DNA of 33,881 nt from Chloroflexota bacterium (GTDB taxonomy: Bacteria; Chloroflexota; Dormibacteria; CF-121). The stretch is taken from positions 501-34,381 of the forward strand of contig VBEE01000046.1 in NCBI GenBank assembly GCA_005881715.1. Direction: 5' to 3'. The notes beneath the pieces are model-generated. The model was given only the letters and a program-made list of their open reading frames with translations. It did not search any database and was not told the DNA's origin. The position numbers and the translations under genes were made by a program. Positions 25,458-33,605 of the stretch are shown here, piece after piece (position 1 is the first letter of the stretch; each line of letters starts with the position of its first letter).

Positions 25458-25544
25458 ATACCCGCGGAGTGGTAACTCCCTAACGTCTCAGCAGGCGGGC
25501 CGTCCCGCAGTTCGAGTGCGAAAGTCTTGCGAGAATCCGGGTAT
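25458..25544 (+). ncRNA. candidate structured leader RNA upstream of clpC
   Basis: The 219 bp between rpsA and clpC hold no gene. Within it ATACCCG (25458-25464) pairs perfectly with CGGGTAT (25538-25544), enclosing GGAGT-GGTA-ACTCC (25466-25479), GCGGG-CCGT-CCCGC (25495-25508) and a small TCT-TGCG-AGA hairpin (25525-25534). An alternative to the second hairpin is CGCA-GTTCGAG-TGCG (25506-25520), with a T-loop-like loop. The layout is cloverleaf-like but is not a tRNA. It matches no riboswitch I recognise. A -10-like TATGCT lies upstream at 25431-25436, and an SD (GGAGGA, 25571-25576) with the TTG start lies downstream. Confidence 0.45.
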
Positions 25545-25582
25545 CGTAATAACTAGCAGACAAGTCAGTCGGAGGATTTTGG

Positions 25583-27202
25583 TTGTACCCCTTTGAACGA
25601 TTTACGGAGCGAGCGAAGAAGGTCCTGACGCTGGCCCAGGAAGAGGCCGAGCGCTCGCACCATTCCTATATCGGCACCGAGCACCTGCTGCTCGGATTGC
25701 TGCGCGAGGGCGAAGGCCTCGCCGCCAAGGTGCTCAACAACCTCGGCGTCGAGATCAACAAGGTCCGCGCCACCATCGAGTCGGTGCTGGGGCGTAACGA
25801 ACGCATCATCATCCAGCAGATCATCCCCACCTCCCGGGTGAAGAAGGTCATCGAGATCTCCTTCGAGGAAGCCCGTCGGATGGGCAACAACTACGTCGGC
25901 ACCGAGCACCTGTTGCTCGGGCTGCTGATCGAGGGCGAGGGCATCGCCGCTCACGTGCTCGAAGACCTGGGCGCGAACCTGGAGAAGGTCCGCGGCGAGA
26001 TCGATCGGTTGCTCCACGAGAGCGGCCTCGATGAGGAAGCGACCCAGAGCAAGAAGCCGTCCAAGACACCGCTGCTCGACCAGTTCTGCCGCGACCTCAC
26101 CGACCTGGCCGCCAAGAACACGCTCGACCCCGTGATCGGTCGCGAGACGGAGATCGAGCGGGTGGTGCAGATCCTGTCGCGCCGGACGAAGAACAACCCG
26201 GCGCTGATCGGGGAGCCCGGCGTCGGCAAGACGGCGATCGCGGAGGGCCTCGCCCAGCAGATCGTCCTCGGCAACATCCCGGAGTCGCTACGCGGCAAGC
26301 GAGTGCTGACGCTCGACATGGGTGCACTGGTCGCCGGCACCAAGTACCGCGGCGAGTTCGAGGAGCGCTTGAAGAAGATCCTGGACGAGATCCGGTCCAG
26401 CCGGGAGGTCGTGCTCTTCATCGATGAGCTGCATACCCTGGTCGGCGCCGGCGCCGCCGAAGGCGCGATCGACGCGGCCAACATCCTCAAGCCCGCGCTC
26501 GCCCGCGGCGAGATCCAGTGCATCGGTGCCACCACCCTGAACGAGTACCGCAAGTACATCGAGAAGGACGCCGCCCTCGAGCGGCGCTTCCAGCCCGTCT
26601 TCGTCGACGAGCCGTCGCTCATCGAGACGATCTCCATCCTGCACGGCGTCAAGGCCCTCTACGAGAAGCACCACCGGGTCAAGGTCACCGACAAGGCGAT
26701 CAAGGCGGCCGCCGAGCTGTCGGTCCGCTACGTATCTGACCGCTCCTTGCCGGACAAGGCCATCGATCTGATGGACGAGGCGTCGGCGCGCGTCCGCATG
26801 AAGTTGACGACGACGCCGCCGGAACTGAAGACGATGCAGAAGGAGATCCGCGAGCTCCAGATCAAGAAGGAAGAGGCGATCGCCAATCAGGACTACGAAA
26901 CGGCGGCCTCCTTCCGGGACAAGGAGAAGAAGCTCAAGGATAAATACGTCAAGGAAGAGATGGAGTGGCGCGACAAACTTGGCGCCACCGTCCCCGAAGT
27001 GGACGAGGAGAACATCGCCGAGATCGTCAGCTCCTGGACCGGCGTGCCGGTGTCGCGCCTCGTCGAGGAGGAGACCACCCGACTGATGCGGATGGAGGAG
27101 GACATCCACGCCCGTCGGCACGCGCCGGCCTCAAGGACACGAAGCGGCCGATCGGCTCGTTCATCTTCCTCGGGCCGACCGGCGTCGGCAAGACGGAATT
27201 AG
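25583..27202 (+). CDS. clpC: ClpC AAA+ unfoldase, N-terminal part (frame broken near 27115)
   Basis: Encodes the N-terminal double Clp-N repeat (residues 1-145: [26 protein letters not shown] twice), AAA-1 with Walker A GEPGVGKT (near 211) and Walker [10 protein letters not shown], and the UVR/M-domain. Homology runs to [10 protein letters not shown] near residue 511, then the frame shifts into unrelated sequence to the stop at 27202. ClpC unfolds substrates for ClpP and is a stress chaperone. TTG 25583 has a strong SD (GGAGGA). Compared with B. subtilis ClpC, about 17 residues including the VIGQDEA box are missing at the break, a net loss of about 49 bases. Confidence 0.9.
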   Translation: MYPFERFTERAKKVLTLAQEEAERSHHSYIGTEHLLLGLLREGEGLAAKVLNNLGVEINKVRATIESVLGRNERIIIQQIIPTSRVKKVIEISFEEARRMGNNYVGTEHLLLGLLIEGEGIAAHVLEDLGANLEKVRGEIDRLLHESGLDEEATQSKKPSKTPLLDQFCRDLTDLAAKNTLDPVIGRETEIERVVQILSRRTKNNPALIGEPGVGKTAIAEGLAQQIVLGNIPESLRGKRVLTLDMGALVAGTKYRGEFEERLKKILDEIRSSREVVLFIDELHTLVGAGAAEGAIDAANILKPALARGEIQCIGATTLNEYRKYIEKDAALERRFQPVFVDEPSLIETISILHGVKALYEKHHRVKVTDKAIKAAAELSVRYVSDRSLPDKAIDLMDEASARVRMKLTTTPPELKTMQKEIRELQIKKEEAIANQDYETAASFRDKEKKLKDKYVKEEMEWRDKLGATVPEVDEENIAEIVSSWTGVPVSRLVEEETTRLMRMEEDIHARRHAPASRTRSGRSARSSSSGRPASARRN

Positions 27203-28077
27203 CCCGACAGTTGGCCCGCTTCCTCTTCGACAACGAGGAGGCGATCGTCCGCCTCGACATGTCGGAGTTCATGGAGCGCCACACGACGGCGCGGCTGGTC
27301 GGTTCACCGCCCGGCTACGTCGGCTACGACGAAGGCGGCCAGCTGACCGAGGCGATCCGCCGGCGGCCCTATTCCGTGGTGCTGTTCGACGAGATCGAGA
27401 AGGCGCACCCGGAAGTCTTCAACATGCTGTTGCAGATCCTGGAGGATGGCCGGCTGGCGGATGCGAAAGGCAAGCAGGTCAACTTCGCCAACACGATCGT
27501 GATCATGACCTCGAACATCGGCGTGACGAATCTTCAGCAGGCGACCACCTCCATGGGCTTCCAGCCGTCGATGCCGAGTACCTCACAGGAAGAGAAAGAG
27601 CACGGCAAGATGCGCGAGAAGATCATGGACGAGCTCAAGAAGACCTTCCGTCCCGAGTTCCTCAACCGCGTCGATGCCGTAGTGGTCTTCAAGGCGCTCT
27701 CCCCGGCGGAGATGCGGCAGATCGTCGATCTGCTGGTCTTCAAGGTGGCGCAGCGACTCGAGGAGCACGAAATGAAGCTCGAGGGCACCGCCGAGGCCAA
27801 GGACTACCTGGGCAAGGAGGGTTACGACCGGATCTACGGCGCCCGCCCGCTGCGGCGCGTGATCCAGCGCCTGATCGAAGACCCGTTGTCCGAGACGCTG
27901 CTGACCACCAAGTTCAGCGCCGGCGACTCCGTGCTGGTCGAAATGGTCGATGGCCAGATCAAGCTGACGCCGAGCCAGAAGCCGCGCGAGCCAAAGGCCG
28001 AAAAGCCGGAGAAGCCCGAAAAGCCGGAGAAGCCGCCCAAGGAGCCGGTCGCCGGCAAGGGTAAGGGCGAAAGCTAG
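27118..28077 (+). CDS. clpC: ClpC AAA+ unfoldase, C-terminal part (shifted frame)
   Basis: Continues ClpC in another frame from [15 protein letters not shown]. Contains AAA-2 with Walker A GPTGVGKT, the pore-region [13 protein letters not shown], Walker [15 protein letters not shown], sensor 1 IVIMTSNIG, and the Clp D2-small domain ending [20 protein letters not shown] Lys/Pro/Glu repeat tail ([16 protein letters not shown]) follows. No good start codon lies between the break and Walker A, so it is not an independent gene. Either clpC is a pseudogene here or the break is a sequencing or assembly error. Confidence 0.88.
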   Translation, partial: ARAGLKDTKRPIGSFIFLGPTGVGKTELARQLARFLFDNEEAIVRLDMSEFMERHTTARLVGSPPGYVGYDEGGQLTEAIRRRPYSVVLFDEIEKAHPEVFNMLLQILEDGRLADAKGKQVNFANTIVIMTSNIGVTNLQQATTSMGFQPSMPSTSQEEKEHGKMREKIMDELKKTFRPEFLNRVDAVVVFKALSPAEMRQIVDLLVFKVAQRLEEHEMKLEGTAEAKDYLGKEGYDRIYGARPLRRVIQRLIEDPLSETLLTTKFSAGDSVLVEMVDGQIKLTPSQKPREPKAEKPEKPEKPEKPPKEPVAGKGKGES

Positions 28078-28090
28078 GACTCAAAGACGA

Positions 28091-28125
28091 AAAACCGCCG
28101 GAATCGGTCCGGCGGTTTTCTTTTC
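28091..28125 (+). terminator. intrinsic terminator after clpC
   Basis: Perfect 11-bp stem AAAACCGCCGG (28091-28101) with CCGGCGGTTTT (28109-28119), 7-nt loop, then CTTTTC. The A-run on the 5' side could make it active in both directions. Confidence 0.9.
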
Positions 28126-28138
28126 ACCGCCAACGGCC

Positions 28139-28206
28139 TATAGTCGGGCCTGAGGAGCGGTCATCCCGGCCACGGGCCGGATCGAGCCCAATGGGCTCAA
28201 GGAGGT
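28139..28206 (+). promoter_or_regulatory. promoter and hairpin leader of the tandem SnoaL genes
   Basis: TATAGT (28139-28144) is a good -10. The short leader has two perfect hairpins, CCGGCC-ACG-GGCCGG (28166-28180) and GAGCCC-AAT-GGGCTC (28184-28198), the second abutting the SD AAGGAGGT (28199-28206). No -35 is evident. Confidence 0.5.
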
Positions 28207-28211
28207 CGAAC

Positions 28212-28625
28212 ATGGCAGAAGCCGGTACGAAGCTCAGCCTCGACCAGAAGATTCAGACAATTCGCGACGGATTCGAGGCGTTCAAACGCGGCGATCTCAA
28301 GGCAGTTGCTGAGCTGTTCACCGATGATGCGGTCTGGCACGGCCGCGGGAGCACGAAGTTTGGCGGCGACTTCAAGGGCAAGGACGCCGTTATGGGCAAT
28401 ATGGCCCAGTTCGCGCAGACCTTCCAGGACATTCGCCTGGACATCCACGACATACTCGCGAACGACAAGCACGTAGTCGCGCTGGTCAACAGTTCGGTCA
28501 AGCGAGATGGGAAGACCTACCCTGACCAGCAGACCTTCGTGTTCCATCTGAACGACCGGGGCAAGACCACCGAAACCTGGGTTGCCAGTGATACGGAACA
28601 GCTCAAGAAGAGCCTCGAAAGCTGA
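28212..28625 (+). CDS. SnoaL-like protein (tandem paralog 1)
   Basis: A 137-residue SnoaL/NTF2-like protein: helix FEAFKRGDLKAVAELFTDDAVWHG, GKDAVMGNM, and strands ending KTTETWVASD. ATG 28212 follows a very strong SD (AAGGAGGT) at proper spacing, suggesting high expression. It is followed 14 bp later by a paralog. The two share the N-terminus MA-AGTKL and the pattern HVVALVN...GKT...TE-W. Function unknown; family members range from polyketide cyclases to ligand-binding proteins. Confidence 0.85.
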   Translation: MAEAGTKLSLDQKIQTIRDGFEAFKRGDLKAVAELFTDDAVWHGRGSTKFGGDFKGKDAVMGNMAQFAQTFQDIRLDIHDILANDKHVVALVNSSVKRDGKTYPDQQTFVFHLNDRGKTTETWVASDTEQLKKSLES

Positions 28626-28639
28626 GGCAGGAGGAAAGT

Positions 28640-29035
28640 ATGGCGGACGCCGGAACCAAACTGACACCCCAACAGAAGATCGAGATGGCCCGCAAGGCAA
28701 TCGAAGGGACGAGCCGCGGCGAGGTCAATCCTGAAGGATTCTCCGGGAATGCGGTCATGCGTGGCTCGCTGATGGGGGAGATCAGAGGCCGAGACGCGGT
28801 GGTCGCGGCGCTGAAGAAGGTGCCGGCAATGTTCGAGGAATTCCGGCAAGAGCCACATGCGATCCTGGCGGACAACGAGCACGTCGTGGCGCTCATCAAC
28901 CTGAAGGTCAAGTCCCGCGGGAAAACCGTGGAAGCGCAGCAGGTGATGGTCGTCCACACCAACGATGAGGGCCAGGTGACAGAGCTCTGGGCCATGATCG
29001 AGCCCGAGGCTCTTAAGCAAATCCAGCCCCGCTAG
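28640..29035 (+). CDS. SnoaL-like protein (tandem paralog 2)
   Basis: A 131-residue paralog of the preceding gene with its own SD (AGGAGGA, 28628-28634). The fold is recognisable from GRDAVVAALKK, ILADNEHVVALINLKVKSRG and EGQVTELWAMIEP, but the first third is reworked (GEVNPEGFSGNAVMRGSLMG), replacing the acidic/aromatic positions that usually line the pocket, so ligand preference has probably changed. Followed by an intrinsic terminator, which closes a two-gene operon. Confidence 0.83.
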   Translation: MADAGTKLTPQQKIEMARKAIEGTSRGEVNPEGFSGNAVMRGSLMGEIRGRDAVVAALKKVPAMFEEFRQEPHAILADNEHVVALINLKVKSRGKTVEAQQVMVVHTNDEGQVTELWAMIEPEALKQIQPR

Positions 29036-29050
29036 CACGTCTGACGGAAG

Positions 29051-29079
29051 ACCCGCCGGTCGTTGCCGGCGGGTTTTTT
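29051..29079 (+). terminator. intrinsic terminator after the SnoaL pair
   Basis: Perfect 9-bp stem ACCCGCCGG (29051-29059) with CCGGCGGGT (29066-29074), 6-nt loop, then five T. Its stem core resembles that of the clpC terminator. Confidence 0.92.
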
Positions 29080-29128
29080 GTTGCATAACCGTCACGGAAG
29101 TTCGGGCGGCCACGCCCGATATCACTAC

Positions 29129-29641
29129 ATGGCGGTCTGCAAGACCTGCGGCTGCGCAATCCCCCTCGGCAGCAGGAGCTGCGACATGTGCGCGGTCACC
29201 GGCGCGGTCGCCCCGGCCCAGCAACCGCAGGTGCGTTCCGCCCTTCCTGCCGAAATCCAGAAGGCGCAAAAACGGGTCAGACACGCCTGGCAATTCATCG
29301 CGTTCATTGGCGCCCTCTCGGTTGTCGCCGGCACTGTCGCCGAGCTGGCCAACGTCGACCTGCTACAGAACTACTTCGATTGGTACTCGGTGGCCGAGGG
29401 TGCGATCTTTCTCGTCCTCGCCTATTTCGTCCGGCGGGGCTCATTGATTGCGCTCGGAATCGCCATCGGCCTCTATGCGCTCGATACGGCGGCGTTGCTC
29501 GCAACCGGACACTTCGGCATCATTCGGATCTTGATCCTGCTCTTCCTGCTGCGCTCGCTCGGCTCGGCGAACCTGCTGCGGCAACATCGAAAGGCGCTGG
29601 CCCAGCAACCGACGGCACAGGACCAGCCCCGCGCCGCGTAG
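29129..29641 (+). CDS. zinc-ribbon membrane protein, function unknown
   Basis: A 170-residue protein with an N-terminal zinc ribbon (CKTCG at residues 4-8 and CDMC near 19-22), a Gln/Pro linker, and about four hydrophobic segments (near 50-65, 80-98, 104-122 and 128-142), followed by a basic Gln-rich tail. ATG 29129 is chosen because it starts directly at the zinc ribbon; an earlier TTG at 29063 lies in the preceding terminator. Such zinc-ribbon membrane proteins are common and uncharacterised. It converges on the SpoIID gene with a 5-bp gap. Confidence 0.75.
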   Translation: MAVCKTCGCAIPLGSRSCDMCAVTGAVAPAQQPQVRSALPAEIQKAQKRVRHAWQFIAFIGALSVVAGTVAELANVDLLQNYFDWYSVAEGAIFLVLAYFVRRGSLIALGIAIGLYALDTAALLATGHFGIIRILILLFLLRSLGSANLLRQHRKALAQQPTAQDQPRAA

Positions 29642-29646
29642 TTGCG

Positions 29647-31215
29647 CTAGCCGCCGCCGACGATATCCACGAGCGTGTCCGGCAGTCCGAACCAGGCGCG
29701 CAGCGTGGGGCCGCTGATTTCCACGCTTTTGCTGCTCCCGCGAACCCGAACGCCGACCAGTCTGCCGGATGGATCCTTCTGTAGCACGTCGATGCCCAGC
29801 AGGCGATCACCGATATCCCTCCCGTTATCGCGGAGGACGGTGGCCGCTCCGCTGGCCGTAAACGGTCCGACCTGCCAGGAGGGGCCGCGGTCGAAGGCAT
29901 CGCTGATCCCGGTCAGGTAGCCGAGATGAGAGCGGAGCTGCGGGCCGTTGTCCCATCCGACGAATCGGAACTCACTGCTCTCGGTATGCCCGCCGTCGGA
30001 GGCCATGTAGAAGGCGGTGATGAGTTGCCCCTGATAGGTCAGCACCTGGCCGCGGCTTCCATCAACCGCCGCATTCGACTCCTCCCGCTGGTCGGTCAAT
30101 CCGCTGTACGCCTGATCGGACTCGCTCGCCCGGAGATCGAAGTCGCCACCCTGGCCAAGCTTCCGAATCGCGAAGGTGCGTGCCGCGATGGCCTGCGCTT
30201 TTAATGCCTCGACTCCCCAGTAGGGCGGCATCTCGGCCGGCACCACGCCCTTGAGATAGTCCTCCATTGGCAAAACGTTGAGCGGGAGGACGCGTCCCGC
30301 GCCCTTCGGAATGATCTGCAGCAGGCCGGCATAGCGGCGCTGCTCGGCACCAGGGCGAAAATCGCCTCCCATGATCTGCATGATGTTCGTCCGGATGCCC
30401 GCGGCGCTGGCCGTGCGAATGGCGAGTGGGTGGCCAATCACGACGGGTGCGCCGCGCGAGCCGTCGGCAGCCAGGGTAAAGACCTCGGGCTGACCTGACG
30501 CGCCGGCGTCGAAGCCGAGGCTCGAGCCCGCGGCGACCTGCAGCTGCGGCAGGCCGTCCACCGTCAGCGGCCCTGCCACAAACGGTAGTGGGCCGAACAG
30601 CCGCGGCCAGGGTCGTGCCAGGTCGATGGGCTCGTCCGTCAACGCGATCCGGACCAGCCCCGTGGTGTCGCGATTCTCGATCCGGGTTCCCGCGTAGTAG
30701 GCCGCGAGGATCTTGCGGTAGTCCTGGCCGGCGGCGGCGCGGCCGCGCGCGCCCCACTGACTCATCCCCAGGCCATGCCCGTTGCCGCGACCCTTGAACA
30801 AGAAGCCGGCCAAGTGGAACGCGGTTCGCTCGCCGATGGCGAGCTTGCTGCCGTGCGTCTCGAGCTCAGTCGTCAGCGTGAAGTCGCCGACCGCGGTTGG
30901 GGCCAACGTGACGAGCGTCAAGGGAACGCTTGCACCGGCAGCCACCGGCTGCCCGAGCTGCCGCGTATCCTCGGCCGCGATCTTGCCATCCGCCCGCTTC
31001 CAGACCAGGTGAACCGGGTCGGCAGCCGTCCACGCGCTGGTGGTGTCGTTGCGCACCTGCAACTCCAGGCGCACGATGCCGTTCATCGGTGGGTCGTGCG
31101 GGACGACCGTGCCGGAGACCAGCGTGGCGGTGCCGGCGGCACTGACAGGTCCGACCGATCCGAGCGAGGCGGCCACGAGTGCGCCCATCAGCAGCACGAG
31201 GCGTCGCGAGCGCAC
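29647..31215 (-). CDS. SpoIID/LytB-domain secreted protein
   Basis: A 522-residue exported protein. Signal peptide about residues 1-27 (LVLLMGALVAASLGSVGPVSA), then an Ig-like/CARDB-type segment (VRLELQVRNDTTSAWTAADP), then GNGHGLGMSQWGARGRAAAGQ, then the SpoIID core (PMEDYLKGVVPAEM, EALKAQAIAARTFA, SRGQVLTYQGQLITAFY, ASDGGHTESSE). SpoIID enzymes degrade denuded glycan strands; LytB-type proteins enhance amidases. In classic SpoIID the GHGxGMSQ motif is at the C-terminus; here it precedes the core. No other sporulation gene is seen. GTG 31215 is preferred because of the divergent promoter; TTG 31230 is the longer alternative. Confidence 0.88.
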   Translation of the reverse strand: MRSRRLVLLMGALVAASLGSVGPVSAAGTATLVSGTVVPHDPPMNGIVRLELQVRNDTTSAWTAADPVHLVWKRADGKIAAEDTRQLGQPVAAGASVPLTLVTLAPTAVGDFTLTTELETHGSKLAIGERTAFHLAGFLFKGRGNGHGLGMSQWGARGRAAAGQDYRKILAAYYAGTRIENRDTTGLVRIALTDEPIDLARPWPRLFGPLPFVAGPLTVDGLPQLQVAAGSSLGFDAGASGQPEVFTLAADGSRGAPVVIGHPLAIRTASAAGIRTNIMQIMGGDFRPGAEQRRYAGLLQIIPKGAGRVLPLNVLPMEDYLKGVVPAEMPPYWGVEALKAQAIAARTFAIRKLGQGGDFDLRASESDQAYSGLTDQREESNAAVDGSRGQVLTYQGQLITAFYMASDGGHTESSEFRFVGWDNGPQLRSHLGYLTGISDAFDRGPSWQVGPFTASGAATVLRDNGRDIGDRLLGIDVLQKDPSGRLVGVRVRGSSKSVEISGPTLRAWFGLPDTLVDIVGGG

Positions 31216-31236
31216 CTTGCTAGTATCCAAAAAATG
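31213..31236. promoter_or_regulatory. shared divergent leaderless promoter, spoIID-like and lipoprotein genes
   Basis: Plus strand: TTGC-TAGTAT (-10 at 31221-31226), seven bases, then ATG 31234. Minus strand: GATACT (31227 to 31222), six bases, then GTG 31215. The two -10 hexamers overlap by five bases. Both mRNAs would lack a leader. Confidence 0.5.
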
Positions 31237-32760
31237 GTCGTTCGCGCCACCTGCGCGGCCGGGCTGGCGCTAACGCTGCTCGCGAGCTCCTGCACCCCTG
31301 CCACGCCGGCGCCGTCGGGATCGTCCCGCCCGAGCGGCGGAGCCAGCCATCTGCAGCCGATCGAGGCCGAAGACGCACAGACGCTCCATCCGGCCCTGAT
31401 CGACGACCCGACGTCGCTCGCGATCGGCAGCGAAATCTTCCAGGGCCTGACCCGACTCGACCAGAACCAGCGGCCGGTCCCCTCGCTCGCCGATCACTGG
31501 GAGATCAGCGACGCGGGCCGGACGTACACCTTCCACCTGCGCAGCGCGCAGTACCAATCGGGCGCCACCGTTCAGGCACAGGATGCGCTCACCGCCTGGA
31601 CACGTGCGCTCGCGCCTGGAACCGCCAGCCCCCTGACAATTTTCTTCTCGCCACTGGGCGTTCGCTACCCCGGCGATTCGCTGAGCGCACTACAGGTCGT
31701 CGATAGCAAAACGCTGCGGTTGCGTTTGCCCCAGCCGAACAGCGAGCTGCTCACGCTGCTGGCTCTGCCGCCCTACTGGCTCGCCGATCCGAAACAACCA
31801 TCGTCGGGCAGCGGCCCTTACCGCCTCGACCGATGGGACCACGGTCGCGCGCTGCATCTCTCCGCGTTCGACGGCTACTGGGGTGCCCGGCCCTCGGTTC
31901 GCAAGGTGGACATCGAGATCGAGCCCGACAATGCCAAGCGGCTCGATCGTTTTACCAGCGGCGCCGCCGACGTCGCCCATGGCTTTACCGGGCCCCAGCT
32001 GCTCGCCTTCGCCCGAGACCCGGCCCACACGGCGGAGCTCCACAAGGTCCCCACCGCGCGGACGACCTGGCTCGGCTTCAACACCAGTGCCGGCAGCGGC
32101 TACGGCCCACCGGATCGATTGGCGATAGCGCAAGCGATCGATCGATCGCGACTGACCGACCTGGCACTGTTTGGCTCGATGCTGGCAGCGCCGGCCACGG
32201 ATTTCCTGCCGCCGGGTGTGCCGGGACACCTCAATCGCCAGCTTCCTGGACACGACCCGGTGGCCGCCCGGGCAGCGCTCGACCAGGCATCCTTCCCGCG
32301 AACGATCGATCTCTACTTCTCGACGAATGCGACCGTCGGCCGAGTCGCAGCCGATCTGCAGGACCAGATCAGCAGTGCGACCGGGCGCAGCGTCGTGCTG
32401 CATCCGATCGGTGATTTCTTCAACCAGGCCGCGCTCGACAAGCTGCCATTCTTCATCGATACGTGGAGCGCCGACGTCCCGTATCCCTCGGACATCCTGG
32501 AGAACGTGCTGCGGGCGAACGCCCAGTTCAACAACCTGCGCCTGTTCGACCCGGAGATAGAACGTGGGCTCGACCAGGGTCGGGCGGCGGCAAGTTGGGA
32601 AGCCGCGCTGGCCGCCTACCAGCAGGCGGAGGGGGTCGCGGTCACCCAGAACCGAGTGATCCCGCTCTACAGCGGCGTCGAGCCGTACCTGGTCAAGCCC
32701 GGCTTGCACATCACCTTCATCGGCGGCACGATCGCCTACCGCTGGGAGGAAGTTCGCTAG
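31234..32760 (+). CDS. oligopeptide-binding lipoprotein, SBP family 5
   Basis: A 508-residue solute-binding protein of the OppA/DppA family (SBP_bac_5). A lipoprotein signal is visible: basic start, hydrophobic stretch, lipobox LASSC with the acylated Cys near residue 20. Family landmarks: IFQGLTRLDQNQRPVPSLAD, WEISDAGRTYTFHLR, GATVQAQDALTAW, GSGPYRLDRWDHG and IAQAIDRSRL. It would deliver peptides or similar ligands to an ABC permease, but no permease or ATPase genes are adjacent, so it is an orphan binding protein here. The ATG lies 7 nt behind an extended -10. Confidence 0.88.
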   Translation: MVVRATCAAGLALTLLASSCTPATPAPSGSSRPSGGASHLQPIEAEDAQTLHPALIDDPTSLAIGSEIFQGLTRLDQNQRPVPSLADHWEISDAGRTYTFHLRSAQYQSGATVQAQDALTAWTRALAPGTASPLTIFFSPLGVRYPGDSLSALQVVDSKTLRLRLPQPNSELLTLLALPPYWLADPKQPSSGSGPYRLDRWDHGRALHLSAFDGYWGARPSVRKVDIEIEPDNAKRLDRFTSGAADVAHGFTGPQLLAFARDPAHTAELHKVPTARTTWLGFNTSAGSGYGPPDRLAIAQAIDRSRLTDLALFGSMLAAPATDFLPPGVPGHLNRQLPGHDPVAARAALDQASFPRTIDLYFSTNATVGRVAADLQDQISSATGRSVVLHPIGDFFNQAALDKLPFFIDTWSADVPYPSDILENVLRANAQFNNLRLFDPEIERGLDQGRAAASWEAALAAYQQAEGVAVTQNRVIPLYSGVEPYLVKPGLHITFIGGTIAYRWEEVR

Positions 32761-32770
32761 CATCGATTCT

Positions 32771-33572
32771 ATGGGCGACCGCAGCACGCACCGGGCGCGG
32801 GTCCTCCGCTACGGTGCGGAGGCTGGTGCTCGGGTCGAGGACCAGCTCGCCGCGGAGGAGCCCCTCGAAATTCGAGTAGGCGGGGCGCCGCTGACCGTGA
32901 TGATGCGGACGCCCGGTCACGAGCGCGATCTGGCGCTGGGCTTTCTCTTCGGTGAAGGCATCATCCAAGCCGGCGGCGACGTGGAGGCAATCCGCGTGTT
33001 GCCCAACGGCGAGCATCCTGACCTGGAAAACATCATCGAGGCCCGGCGTCGACCAGCGATGGCAGCGCAATTTTCTCTCTGCCTCGAGCTGCGGCCTCTG
33101 CGGGGTCAGCACCATCGAGGCCATCCACCAGGCTGCGCCGCCGCTGGCGGACGACGACGTCCGCCTCGACCCGGAGGTGATCTACGGGCTGGACGCTCGG
33201 CTCCGAGCCGAGCAGGCAATCTTCGCTCGGACCGGCGGGCTCCATGCCGCCGGCCTCTTCACCCTGGACGGGGAGCCGGTGGTGGTCCGGGAAGACATTG
33301 GCCGGCACAACGCGGTCGACAAGGTGATCGGCCACGCACTCGACCGGGGGCTGATCCCACTCGAGCGCCACATCCTGATGGTCAGCGGCCGCACCTCCTT
33401 CGAGATCGTCCAGAAGACGTTGCAGGCCCGGATCCCGGTGCTGGTGGCGGTTTCGGCGCCGTCGAGCCTGGCTCGGGACCTGGCCCAGGCTTCGAACCAG
33501 ACCCTGATCGGCTTCCTTCGCGGCCGAAGCCTCAACGTCTATAGCGGCCGCCAGCGCCTTCGCACGGGATAG
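32771..33572 (+). pseudogene. fdhD: formate dehydrogenase sulfurtransferase FdhD, frameshifted
   Basis: FdhD passes sulfur from IscS to the molybdenum cofactor of formate dehydrogenase. The N-terminal half (EDQLAAEEPLEIRVGG, RTPGHERDLALGFLFGEGII) reads in one frame up to GAG at 33038; the rest (RPGVDQRWQRNF, SSCGLCG with the active-site Cys, HAAGLFTLDGEP, REDIGRHNAVDKVIGHAL, VSGRTSFEIVQK) reads in the next frame from AGG at 33039. The shift equals one extra base or a loss of 2 mod 3 bases; a loss of a few residues at the break is possible. All other motifs are intact, so either a recent mutation or a sequence error. Confidence 0.85.
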
Positions 33573-33605
33573 ATTAGAAGTACCGATCAATACGGAGGTT
33601 CCAGC

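Noticed and set aside
25458-25544. A genuine tRNA gene in the clpC leader
   Set aside because: The closing stem and arms look tRNA-like, but the T-like arm is not adjacent to the 3' acceptor strand and no coherent anticodon arm can be drawn.
25380-25582. CIRCE, CtsR or HspR operator upstream of clpC
   Set aside because: No inverted repeat matching TTAGCACTC-N9-GAGTGCTAA, the CtsR heptad repeat or the HAIR element was found.
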